A stretch of 64,000 nt of DNA from Nigrospora sphaerica (taxonomy: Eukaryota > Ascomycota > Sordariomycetes > Amphisphaeriales > Apiosporaceae): the NCBI GenBank assembly GCA_018287875.1, contig JAGVVL010000001.1:7192001-7256000 (forward strand). The letters run 5' to 3'. The position numbers and the translations under genes are program-made. The notes under the pieces were generated by a model that did not search any database, was not told the origin of the DNA, and worked only from the letters and a program-made list of their open reading frames with translations. Each line of letters opens with the position of its first letter. The stretch's first letter is position 1. Shown one piece after another: positions 34,165-44,472 of this stretch.

Positions 34165-34724
34165 GATGGCGGTCTCGTTGGCCAGGGAAACCCGTGGCAG
34201 TGGGAGGAAAGAGGATGCAATGTAAAGCGGGTGTGATGGGAAACCAACTAGAGAGGCACCGGCTCGACAATGTCGATCTGATGCGCTGAAGGTGCCGGTG
34301 GACTCGTTGCATCCAGAGTATCGGCTTTTGCAAAGCAAAATGATATTGGACAGAGCAGGTCTGCAGCGAGACTGAGGAAGGGCGTGGGGGTTGTGGAAGG
34401 AGGTGGTCAGGCAATAATGTGCAAGTACAATGTTGGCACTTAAGGTACTTGACATACTGTACATTTAAATCAGGCACACCTCCACGGATTTGGTGCCTGC
34501 CCGCAGGTGAAGCGCCGGGGACAAACTCCCAAGATTTTTCGGGGCGAAGCATCCATGTTTGCACTGTTGCTCCTTGAGCTTGCATGAGTCCAACGGATAT
34601 TGCGACACATGAGAATGATACTAACTACCAGCGGGAAGGACCATGGGCGAAGATGAATAGACGCAAAAGGCCCGGCGGCACTGATCGCATCGGCCGGCGC
34701 ATATCGAGAGCCCCTCCGTACTCC
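34165..34724. other. Promoter region of the WG-rich gene and 3' end of CAB5
   Basis: Lies between two minus-strand genes. The frame upstream of the ATG at 34164 stays open for about 300 bases but reads as leader, not protein. Nothing else is seen. Confidence 0.55.
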
Positions 34725-35549
34725 TTACAACATGGCCTTCCCTGCCCTTTCCATCTCCCTCCAGGCCCGGTTAATCCGCACGTTCTGCCAGACTACCCAG
34801 GCCCCCGATGCCACCGCCAAGGGCGGGCACAGCAGAAGCAGCCGGTGCCACCAGTCGGGGCTCCGCGCGTGGATGCGCTGGATGGCCGTCTCGATATTGG
34901 CCTTCAGCTCGGCCTGGGACCCGTCGTTCCACACGACGACGCCCTTGGCGGGGCCACGCGCCTCGCAGCGGCGCGCCTTGAGCCGCACGTCCGTCTGGCT
35001 GAGCACGCGGTTCTGCGCGTCGTCGCGGCTGAGGTGGGCGTCGCGCTCCATGAGCCGCCGCATCTGGACCTCGGGGTCCCGCACGGCCACGACGACGACA
35101 ACGCCGCAGATGCGGTCGAGGGCGCTCTCGAACAGCAGGGGGATGTCGAGGATGACGGCCCAGTGGCCGCCGAGGTAACACCAGAGCAGCGACTTGTACA
35201 TCTCGCGGCGCACCGCCGGGTGGACGATGGCGTTGAGCACGCCGCGGTCCTTCTTGCGCTCCTCGCTGTCGCCGAAAACCCGGCGGCCCAGCGCGGGCCG
35301 GTTTAGCGGCCGGCCGCGCCCGTCGACGCCCATCTCGGGCATGGATTCGGACTGGGCCACCAGCAGGTCCGGCGTGCTGGGTCCGAAGTGGCGAACGATG
35401 GCACGGTAGCCCGCCGTCCCGGGCTCCACGACTTTGCGCGCCAGCACGTCAGCATCGACAACTGGCAGCGCGTAGGGCGGCGACGAGAGAATCGACGACA
35501 CGGTCGACTTGCCCGTCGCAATGGATCCCGTGAGGCCTATAAGCAACAT
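34725..35549 (-). CDS. CAB5: Dephospho-CoA kinase (CAB5)
   Basis: Catalyses the last step of coenzyme A synthesis, phosphorylating the ribose 3'-hydroxyl of dephospho-CoA with ATP. A single exon of 274 residues from the ATG at 35549; the frame is open to an upstream TTG, which is not a plausible start. The P-loop is at residues 5-15 (GLTGSIATGKS). The CoaE signature follows: VVDADVLARKVVEPGTAGY, then VLNAIVHPAVRREM and HWAVILDIPLLFES, and the lid region RRLMERDAHLSRDDAQNRVL. The C-terminus has a hydrophobic segment at about 234-252 (LLLLCPPLAVASGAWVVW) and a short basic tail, absent from bacterial CoaE and suggesting membrane anchoring, perhaps at mitochondria, lipid droplets or ER. In yeast the CoA-synthesising enzymes form a complex; no partner is encoded nearby. 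Confidence 0.95.
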   Translation of the reverse strand: MLLIGLTGSIATGKSTVSSILSSPPYALPVVDADVLARKVVEPGTAGYRAIVRHFGPSTPDLLVAQSESMPEMGVDGRGRPLNRPALGRRVFGDSEERKKDRGVLNAIVHPAVRREMYKSLLWCYLGGHWAVILDIPLLFESALDRICGVVVVVAVRDPEVQMRRLMERDAHLSRDDAQNRVLSQTDVRLKARRCEARGPAKGVVVWNDGSQAELKANIETAIQRIHARSPDWWHRLLLLCPPLAVASGAWVVWQNVRINRAWREMERAGKAML

Positions 35550-36504
35550 GATGTCATGCAACGCGCCGGGTCGGGACGCGTTTCTGTGCGGCTGGTGGCG
35601 ATGAGCTTGCGGAATTGGGGTGAAGTACGAAAAGCGTGTTTGGCAACGTATGCGCGGGCGTCAGGTTGACGTCTCGGGTTCGGAGATAGTCTCCCGTCCT
35701 CTAGGCGGATTGGATGCCGGCGGGGTGGACGTCGGATTGCGGCTGATTGCCCGAGACGCGCCGTTGCCGCATGTGAAGGCCCTCTATAACATGGATGCTT
35801 AAGCACATAGTTGTACTTGAATACGATATGTACATCTTACATAAGGTGCAGGTATTTATGAAGTATGCATCTAACATACAGACCCCGGCTCAGACCCTGG
35901 CCGGCTGGGCGGGGACGAAATGGTGACAAACTGGTTGCCGAATAACACAGGTCTGGATGACGTGAATTATGCGACGATACGACACAAACCTATCAGAAGA
36001 GGAGAATGGGTTAACGAAACATCTATATAGGCATCTGGAGAGAAGATACCTGTCCAAGACATTATAGTTTCCAATAAAAGGGGGAGGGACCACGTCACGC
36101 CCGGAACTCGCCCGAGTGCCAGGACCGCGACCTCAGGCACTAAGGGTAAGGACTCGGGAACGGCATCTCAAGGCTGGTCAGGACGACTCCTACCGTCAGA
36201 TGATATGCTACTTACCTGACCCGACGAGCGATATGCCTTGGTAATACATGGATTTGACGTAATACGCAGCGACTTTTCTCGCATCGGATACGCTCTGGAG
36301 AACCATGACAGCAACAGGGCGAGAGGGACACAACAATCAACAATCAGCACGAGTGGTGGCTGCTGGTAGACGAGCGCCACCCACGAAACGCCCTATCATG
36401 GTCAATGCTGTCTGCCTTTGCAATATCGATAGACCCCGCCGGGGCGAAAAACCAAACCCTGCCTACGCCCGATTGTATCAGACACCAGCCCCCTTTCGCA
36501 AAAC
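35550..36504. other. Intergenic region, CAB5 promoter / ATG15 3' region
   Basis: Between two minus-strand genes. AT-richer around 35810-36100. No gene, RNA or clear repeat is supported. Confidence 0.55.
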
Positions 36505-38539
36505 TCAAACTGTCGGCATCGGCGGCGGCGACGTTATGGCGTAGTGCGACGACGATGCGCTGCCACTACCGTCGGCCTCCGCGGTCTGGGGTTTCTCGTC
36601 ATCACAGCCAAACCAACCCGGTGTCTCGCATGTCCCGGTCGGCGTTGTAGCGGCCGTAGGCGAGCCAGTCTTTGCATGACTGGTTGTCGTGGGGTCATTG
36701 CAACCAAACCAACCGGGCGTCTGGCACGTTGTGGTACTAGTGCTTGCGGCCGACGTAGTCGTCGCAGTGGCAGTCGTTGTCTTATCGTTACAACCAAACC
36801 AACCAGGCGTCCGGCAAGTCGAGGTACTTGTGCTCGTGGAAGTGGTAGGAACGGTGGTTGTCGTCTCGTCTAGACAGCCCCACCTGCGTTGTTGGAAGAA
36901 GAGTCAGCGCTACCGGAGTAAGGGCATGGGACAAAGTGGGCGGAGCAGCTCGGCTGGCTTTGAGCATCCAATATCTGTCCCAAGGAACGGAAGGCGAAAG
37001 CGGGCTTTGGGGGCACTCCGGATTTCACCACAGCATAGAAGCGCGCAGAAGGGGTCAAATAACTCACCATCCAGGGGTCTGGCACGTAGCCGTACGGGTG
37101 TACGTCTTGGACTTCGTCGAGCTGCTGGACGTGGTGCCGTCAGTGCTGTTACTCTCATACATCTTCCAGTTTGCACAGTCACGGCATTCGGGCGTCGCCT
37201 TGCACTCCGGAACCGTGTCGTATTTGCGGATGACGTCGTCGATGACGTTCCGAATCCTGTGGGTTCCGATACCGACGCGCCATCCCTTGTCTGCCACGGT
37301 GTCATAAACACACTCTAGCCCCGTATGACAAGCCGACTCCATGGCGTAGCCCGCATAGGTGCACGAAGCCGTAGCCCCATTGCAGGTTCCGATATAAATA
37401 GGATCGGCCGTGTGTCCGAAATGGGCGGCTCCGGTATAGTCGCGGGTCTGGGGGTATTCGGGGTCGGCGTGCGGGGGGACGGGAAGTCCGAGTCGTCCCG
37501 CCGCCAGGGCCTCGGGCACTGCCTCGAACGTGACAACAGGCAGCCCATACGTCAGGCCGAGCAGGGAGCTGAGGGCGCCGCCGAGAGAGTGGCCCACTAC
37601 CCAGACATTCGAATCTTCGTAAATCTCCGTGACGTTGGCGTAGAGCTCCCGAGCGGCTTCGTAGTAACGGTTCTCTTTGTGCAAGGCTTGCTTCACACAG
37701 GTGTTGTTGCACTTGTACGTGTCGGTAGCGCAGTCGCAAACCTGGTGCCAGGTCCACTGGCCCTGCTGCGCGCAACAACAGCTGAAGAACAGGTTGTCGT
37801 TGACCTTGTCCCGCGTCGTGGTCCCCTCGCCGTCGAAGACAGCAACCGAGGTGCCCTTGAGACCGATGATGACGGTCGAGTTGGTCTCGTCGGCCCAGAT
37901 ATGGCCCCGCAGGCCGTCACTTTCCCAGCCAAAGTCGGCGCTCCTGTTGAAGGGGGGGCCTACCTCGTCCCAGTCGGGTTTGCTCGGGTCCGAGACGTAG
38001 GCGTTGGCGGTTATCAGGGCCATGTTGAGGATGGTCTCCTTGTCCGTGATATCGGGCCCCGGGACGTCGTCAATAGTCCAGGCCGAGGCCTGGCTGGTCA
38101 GCGTGTAGCCGCGCTCCCGGGCCATGGCGACCAAGGGATCCACGACGGCAGGTCGGCGGTCGACCAGGCGCTCGATCCGCGCGGGGCGGCTCTTCGCCTT
38201 GAGCGGCATGATCTGCTCGGCCGCGTAGCCGTCCTCCTCTTGCAACCATACCTCGGCATCGGCGCTCACAATGTCCCGACGGCGATGCAGGCCGGGGTGG
38301 CGGTAGGTTCCATGATGGAAGATGTGACGTAATGTAAAGGTGTGCTCGGCAGGTCGGGGCGGTTCTGGTATCAAGGGCGACACAAAGGGCGAGTTGTCCA
38401 GGACGACCTGGGCATCGCCATCGTATCGCGAGGCGCCAGCGGGCGAGGCGGCGATGGCGAGGAAGGAGAGGAGGAGCTGCGCCGTGACCCGGCCTGCCGA
38501 GGTGCAAGTCGATGCTGGTCTCCTGCGCTGGGCGGCCAT
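36505..38539 (-). CDS. ATG15: Autophagic phospholipase ATG15 (class 3 lipase family)
   Basis: A vacuolar/MVB lipase that dissolves autophagic and Cvt bodies. Two exons, 38539..37068 and 36883..36505, with a 184-bp phase-2 intron (GTGAGT..ACGCAG); 616 residues. The N-terminal signal anchor spans about residues 18-36 ([19 protein letters not shown]), giving the type II topology of ATG15. Conserved blocks include [40 protein letters not shown] and [16 protein letters not shown]. The catalytic serine is Ser318 in [18 protein letters not shown]; the Asp in [12 protein letters not shown] and His in GIGTHRI are the likely triad partners. Sequons (NRS, NST, NNT, NVT) fit luminal glycosylation. The C-terminal tail carries four Cys-x-Thr-Pro-Gly-Trp-(Phe/Trp)-Gly-Cys repeats separated by Thr/Ser-rich spacers; the intron splits the Trp codon of the first repeat. 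The start is the first ATG ahead of the signal anchor. Confidence 0.95.
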
Positions 38540-41234
38540 GCTATTTGGGGCGGATGGGGACGAGCGAAGCAAAGAAAGACGGGGTTCCGATACGGAACAG
38601 GAGGGTAAGGGCAGGAAGACAAACGGGTTGATGAATGAGAAAGAAGAAGAGAACGTGAGGATAAGGCCAACGGTCTAGTATTACCTACTATCTATGTAAG
38701 TAGGTACTTTCTTTTGATGGTAGTCGATCGATGATGAGGGTGCGAGAGCGTGATGGGCCTCTGAGTTGTGCCGCAGGGGGGCAAGTGACCGTCGTTCCGC
38801 GTGCCAACCCCCATGCCACCCACTGGAAGTCAGGGTGGGTAGGTGCATCCTCCTCCCTACCTCGTACCTACCCTACAGGCACCCATCTTTCTACACCACG
38901 GGTCCAGAGCTGGAATGGTGCCTGGCTAAGAAACGATGTTGCGGATAGATTGGAGTATATATACGGAGCATGTATGCGAGGCCACCTGCACTCACCCCAT
39001 TCGAAGCTTGGTCGAGAGAGCTTTCTCAGGTATGGATGGGATGTACATGGATGAATTGCGCCCCTAGACTTCCCCCGACTTCGGCCACTCGGTTTGCCCA
39101 ACGGTATCTAATCTGGAGCCCTGTATTGTATGTATGTATGTACCTAGGTACGCTATTCATGCCTGTCCATCTCGTGCGAATTGTATCCGTCAGTACTGGC
39201 CAGGGGTATTGGGGCATTGTGCAACGCGTCCAACGTGCACTGGAACACGCTGACAGGGTGCACTCCACGGACTAGCAACAAGGTTGCCTAGGGTGGCTTG
39301 GGTTCAATCATTGGAGAGGGCTGGAGGGCCTACGCCGCCCGTGGAACCCCCGAAGCCCCGTCTCCCCGGGTCTCACTTGAGGTCCCCCAAGGTAAGTCAT
39401 GTACGTATGTAAGTGCGATGCAAAGATGGATGTCAGTACCTCTTACTAGAGATATGCTTTTAAGATACATAGGTAGATACTTTTCCGGAGTGCTGTCTCA
39501 GCCATACCTCGTCCAACCATACTACCTGGAGCCCACGAACGGAAGTGACCTCAAGTACTGGCCCAAACCACATGGTCGATGGAGACTGGGGGACGCATCC
39601 ATTCCATGGTCTATGTGACGCCCGTGCTGATGCGGAGATCTCTGAATGGGTGGATGGATTTCAGAGGCCCTTCCCCCCTCTATCTCCCCCGGCTAGCTCC
39701 ACTGCTACAGGCAGCTGGTAATGGCGAATTGGCGAGATGTCCCGACGAGAGGCGTGGTAGCTTGAAAGCAAGACAGGCCCGAGACGGAGATGCTTGCCCA
39801 TACTGCTGGGCTCGATGGCCTTTCCTCTAAGATGGGTAGATCCGTTCTGGATGTTAGAGGCAGGCCTGGTCGCGAAAACTACCAACGGCTCCAATATGGT
39901 GAACCCAGTCGGCGATTGCTATTGGTATGACGGACCGGCTGGGCAGGAGCCCAATTGTTCTGTCCCAAATCTACAGTATCTAATAATTGCTGTCCGTACG
40001 GACGCATACCGCGGTGGTCGTCTCCAGCTACAATGAAACGCACGCCGTCCGATGCGACGCGAGCACTTTCGTGAGCTGGCAAAGTCACCCTGGCTGTATG
40101 TTCCATTATATGTACGTTACTTACGTACTTCGTACATCTGGTCAATGTAGGTACTTAACCCGGAGCGGAGGGGAGGGAGGGCTATTCCACCCGGCTGCGA
40201 CCGCAAAACGCCCTCCATAACCCTCCGCACGCCCCCATTCGAATTCTGTAAGCACCTAGGGCAAGTATGAAGTACGTACGGAACGTGTGTGTGCTCGTGC
40301 TGTAGTGTTTCGTAGTATGTCGTGCATGTAGGTCCAGCAGGTACCTCTTCATACTTCTACCTACTAATTTCCAGTGTAAAGTACCATGTATGTGAGTACC
40401 GACTTATGTAAGATATAGTACTGTGATGCATCCCCGTGAACCTCAATACGAAAACTAGCAGCACCCGGAAGTGGTGGAGCACAAGGAAACGAAACCCACA
40501 CCCCTCAACTCTGACCCCTGACGCAGCCAACGAACCCCCATTCCCATTTGCTCCAGCTCCCACTGCTGCAACTCCTCCCACATCCACCATACATATGTAT
40601 GTAGATCCATAACCGCGGAATACCGCCCGACGACCACGCGCGCGTGTTATCGTCGACGATAAAGAACCCTGCCAGCCGCTGATCGGAATCGACTTCACTT
40701 GGGACGCTCAACTTGTGCTCTCTATCCGGCCGACGCACACGCGACTCGCTCTCCCACGTCCCGCCGCTCCCACGACGCTGCCGTCATCAGCATCATTACG
40801 GAAGGTCCCGCGGCTTGTTAGCGACGCTTTCCGGTGGCCGCACTGGCTGGCGTATTGTACATTAGTAGTCGGGCACTCGGTATACCACCAACATCCCGCC
40901 CGAACCCACCGGCCCATGCGCGACACGGTATAGACATCCATCCGTTGCGTTGGCTTTCCTCCACGTTGCCCCTTGTCCTGCCCGTAGGCCGGCCCATAGA
41001 GGTTAGCAGATACATATCGCCGTTCCACCTTCGTCCCGCCTACCCAGACATACTGCGTACACATTCATACATCTGCTACCGCGCGACGGTGCGTGGCTGC
41101 TGATCCATATCCCGCATACCTCGAACCCCTCCCACCCCCCTCGTCGTCTACATTCATGCCCCCAGCTCCCTGGGGCCCTCGAGTCTCCCGCCGGGTAGAC
41201 TCTTTCTCTCTCTGCCCAATCTATACTGACCGAC
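38540..41234. other. Divergent intergenic region, ATG15 / VPS9 gene
   Basis: About 2.7 kb with the promoters of both genes and no supported coding exon. It is very rich in the recurrent TACCTAGGTA/GTAGGTAC motif: near 38685-38710, 38838-38880, 39125-39150, 39395-39480, 40105-40160 and 40255-40370. The final 300 bases before 41235 are pyrimidine-rich leader. Confidence 0.6.
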
Positions 41235-43619
41235 ATGACCTTCAGCCTTCGCAGCATCCTCATGCCCCCCTCCACGCCGCCGACCAAGGCCGCCGAGCCG
41301 CGACCCGGCCCGCTCCGGTCCTCGAGGTCGTTTCCGCGGCACGGGACACAGGAGGTCATTGATCCTTTGACGCGCAGCCAACGCGCCAACACTATCCAGA
41401 ACGACGGCGCCCCCGAAATTACAGTGCAGCAGTCCTCACCACAGAAACATGGAGCCGGTTCCCAGGACGCCTTCGAGACCGACGATGCCGACGAGGGCGT
41501 GGAACCGCCGAGGGCGTCGGTGGACCTGGATGATATCCCCATAGAATTGGTGAGCCTGACGGACAAGTACGCCGAGCAGCAATCTCGCCCTCCTCTGTAT
41601 CTTGTGCGCCCACCGGATACTAACTTATACCTAGCTTCATCGACTCCCTCCTGGCCAAGGTCCATCCTGCACCACCCAACATTGACAATCTTTCCGCCCG
41701 CTTCCAGGACTTTTACCACAGAGCGGCTCCGCACATCCAGACACACATTGAGACCCTGGCCCTCCGGCAGAAGCGTACCAGTGCTGTACGACCCCCGGCG
41801 GCGTCCAGACCCTCGGCTGCGAGCCTGTTGAGAGCCAAGGCCGCCTCGCTCGCGACCAAGGAGAAGGCCAAGCCGGCTGCGCAGGAGCCTGAGCAGCAAA
41901 TGCTCACGGCCGAGGAGCTGGCCAACAGGAAACGGGAACGGAAAGCGCTGGACCAGAAACGGGCCCTTCTCGAAGAGGCCGTGGAGAGACGACTCTGCGA
42001 GGGCATGTACGACCGCATCTATCGCCATCGCACAACGCAGGACGAGGCCGTGGACGACAAGCTTCGGTCTAAAACGGCGGCCTTTACCATGCTAGGTATT
42101 GGGCCCGCCAATCTCGGCATAGACCTGAGCGAGCGCGGGGAGAAAGAACCCGAGTTGATCGCCAAGAAGCAGGAGGACGTACGAGAGTCGCTGGAACAAG
42201 CGCGACGAGACCTAATTCTCATGCACGAGAAGAGGTATCCCCTGGGCAAGCTCAACCACCTCAAGAACGCCCATAAGAGCATAGTCGAGACGCTGTCTCA
42301 ATTTCACCCCTCGGCCTCTGCCGACGAGATCATGCCTATGCTCATCTACACCCTCATCACCCTTCCTGCGGACAAACTCAATGTGGCCAGCGACTGCAAC
42401 TTCATCCAGCGCTTCCGGTGGGAGGAGAAGCTCAGTGGCGAAACGGCTTACTGTCTCACGAATCTGGAGGCAGCCATCAACTTTCTGGAAACGGTAGATC
42501 TGGCCTCGCTGCGTGCCGAGGACTCACTTGCTGGACCGCCTGCCAAGTTCGAGAGCGTGCCGGGTACCCCGGGCGCCGATGCCACATTCCCCCCGGCCTA
42601 CAACACCTCGGCCGGCTCGCAGGAGGTTCTGCCGGGTACGACGACTGCCCCCGATGCGACGAGAAGCCCGCCTTCCCCGGCTACGGCCGCTAGGACTATG
42701 GCTCAGCGCCGGAGGCTCAGCGACCTGATCCAAACGCCAGCCCAGGCCATCGGCAATGCCAGGGACACGTTCTTCGATACCGCCGACCAGGGCTTCAAAA
42801 ACATTAGCAACAGCTTGGGCGATAGCTACAACTTCCTCATGGGAAAGCTCCGGGACACGTCGGTGACGGGCAGCGAGTTGGTCGTGCCACGCACCCTCGA
42901 CGATGCGAGAAAGCTCATCGGCACCCCACCCATTGAGGATGACGCCTCGGTCGACGGCATCGGCTCGGTTCCTGGCACTGGCGTCGACAAGGCCCATTCG
43001 AGGGACGACAAGGTGCTGAACCTCATTGGTGGCCGAAAGGCCCCGAGGGACCGCAGTGCCGATAGCGCCCGGAGTGCTCAAAGCGCCAGCAGCTCCTCCA
43101 AGAAGGTCCTCTTCGCCGACGATCACAAGGAAAAGACGCCCGCCGGGGCGGCGGCGACTGGCTCGGCGTCAAATCCAGCTCTGGTCGATCAGATGCGGAA
43201 TTTAGGTAACTCGCTGAATCCTATAAACAGGTTAGCCAGCATGAGTATGATGCGGGGATTTGGCCGAACCACACCCACTGCAACACCAACAGCTAAGGAA
43301 ACTGCTCCTGGACCTGCCAAGAGCACCGACGGAGGCGATCTCGCTACGGTAAACCTCCCTTTTTCTCTTTCCCCCTTTTCTCAGTTGTATCCCTGTTCGC
43401 ACGAGGACATGTCACTGAACGGCAACCAAGGCCTTTCCAGATATAGCGGCTTCTTTGCCCCCCAAACATGACGCTCCGCAGATCAAACCACCGAACAAAC
43501 GCTTCATGGAGTTGCAGAACCCAGCCGACTTGAAACTCGGCGAGGTTCTGGAGCTCCTCCGTGACTACCGCCGGCTGGCAGGGGCCCTCAAGGAGCGGGA
43601 TGCCTTTGAAGAGTCTTGA
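41235..43619 (+). CDS. VPS9-domain guanine nucleotide exchange factor (Rab5/Vps21 GEF)
   Basis: Three exons, 41235..41566, 41635..43348 and 43482..43619; introns are 68 bp (GTACGC, TACTAAC branch, CCTAG) and 133 bp (GTAAAC..CCGCAG). The product has 727 residues. After a disordered N-terminus, the first junction restores a conserved block (ELVSLTDNFIDSLLAKVHPA) that begins the helical bundle. The VPS9 core spans about residues 270-400: LGKLNHLKNAHKSIVETL, DEIMPMLIYTLITLPADKLN and GETAYCLTNLEAAINFLETV. The conserved Asp before PMLIY and the Tyr in ETAYCLTN are those needed for GEF activity on Rab5-class GTPases in endocytic traffic. The tail is Ser/Pro-rich, and exon 3 adds a short conserved-looking helical end (KPPNKRFMELQNPADLKLGE). 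It resembles yeast Muk1/Vps9-type GEFs; no CUE domain is seen, so I assign no symbol. Confidence 0.92.
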
Positions 43620-44472
43620 GGTGGGTTGCCCGCGGGCGTGAGCAGGTGAGCTGACGGACATATACTCTTGGATGGTGCGAAGTTTGTATTATCTGGGTCA
43701 TGGATCGTAAGGAACTGAAGTTAGACGAGTGCATTTTCCTCGGCGCGCTGGAGAGCGTGCCTCGCGTGGGGAAGGCGCCCCGAGCGCACGGCAGAGTACG
43801 GATTGGGTTCTAGACGGGAGACGGCGTCACATTGGCTGTTTTCACCAAAACCAGCGATACAAAGAGCATCATAGACAAGTAGCCCCAGAGCAGTAGTGGG
43901 AATGGGTTTTTGGCAGTGGACCGACTCTATTATCGTCCACCCCTAGCAGCACGCGTGCTTCTCGTCTGCAGAAGGGCAGATACGAAGAGTGTCTACACAC
44001 AGAGTTCGCTTGGCAGTTTGGCGGCGGTCATGTGGATTTTTGTCTTATTTCATTCATCCGAGAAAACGGAGACAAATCTTATTTGCCTTTGGTCCAGAGG
44101 GCCGCCGCAAGAGGCTACATCTTGGCCCGCCTTCCGTTTCGCCGTAACAAGAGATGGTACGAGAAAGCCAGCATCCAGTCCAGTGTGAGCCTACCCTGAA
44201 ACAAAACAAACAGAGAAAGCCGGGCGGTGCAGAGAGCGCGTCTCTCTCTTCCTCCCGTCTACTACTGGATCGCTCCCCCTTTGCCGAGAACACCCAAAAA
44301 TGCTATCCCTATGTGAACTACATGCCTAGTAAAGTTGAAACGCTGTTCAGACTGAAGAAAAGAGGACGGAATCGAGGTGATGCCATGACCCCAGGAGTTG
44401 GGCCATGATCGTCTCGTACCGCTCGATCCAAGCCCACCGTGTGGTCGTGCCGGGTATCTGCTTTCGAGGTTG
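43620..44472. other. Convergent intergenic region, VPS9 gene / alpha-actinin
   Basis: Holds two 3' untranslated regions. Nothing else is seen. Confidence 0.6.

Noticed and set aside
34584..35306. 240-codon frame opposite CAB5
   Set aside because: Antisense shadow of a GC-rich coding sequence with clear CoaE motifs on the other strand.
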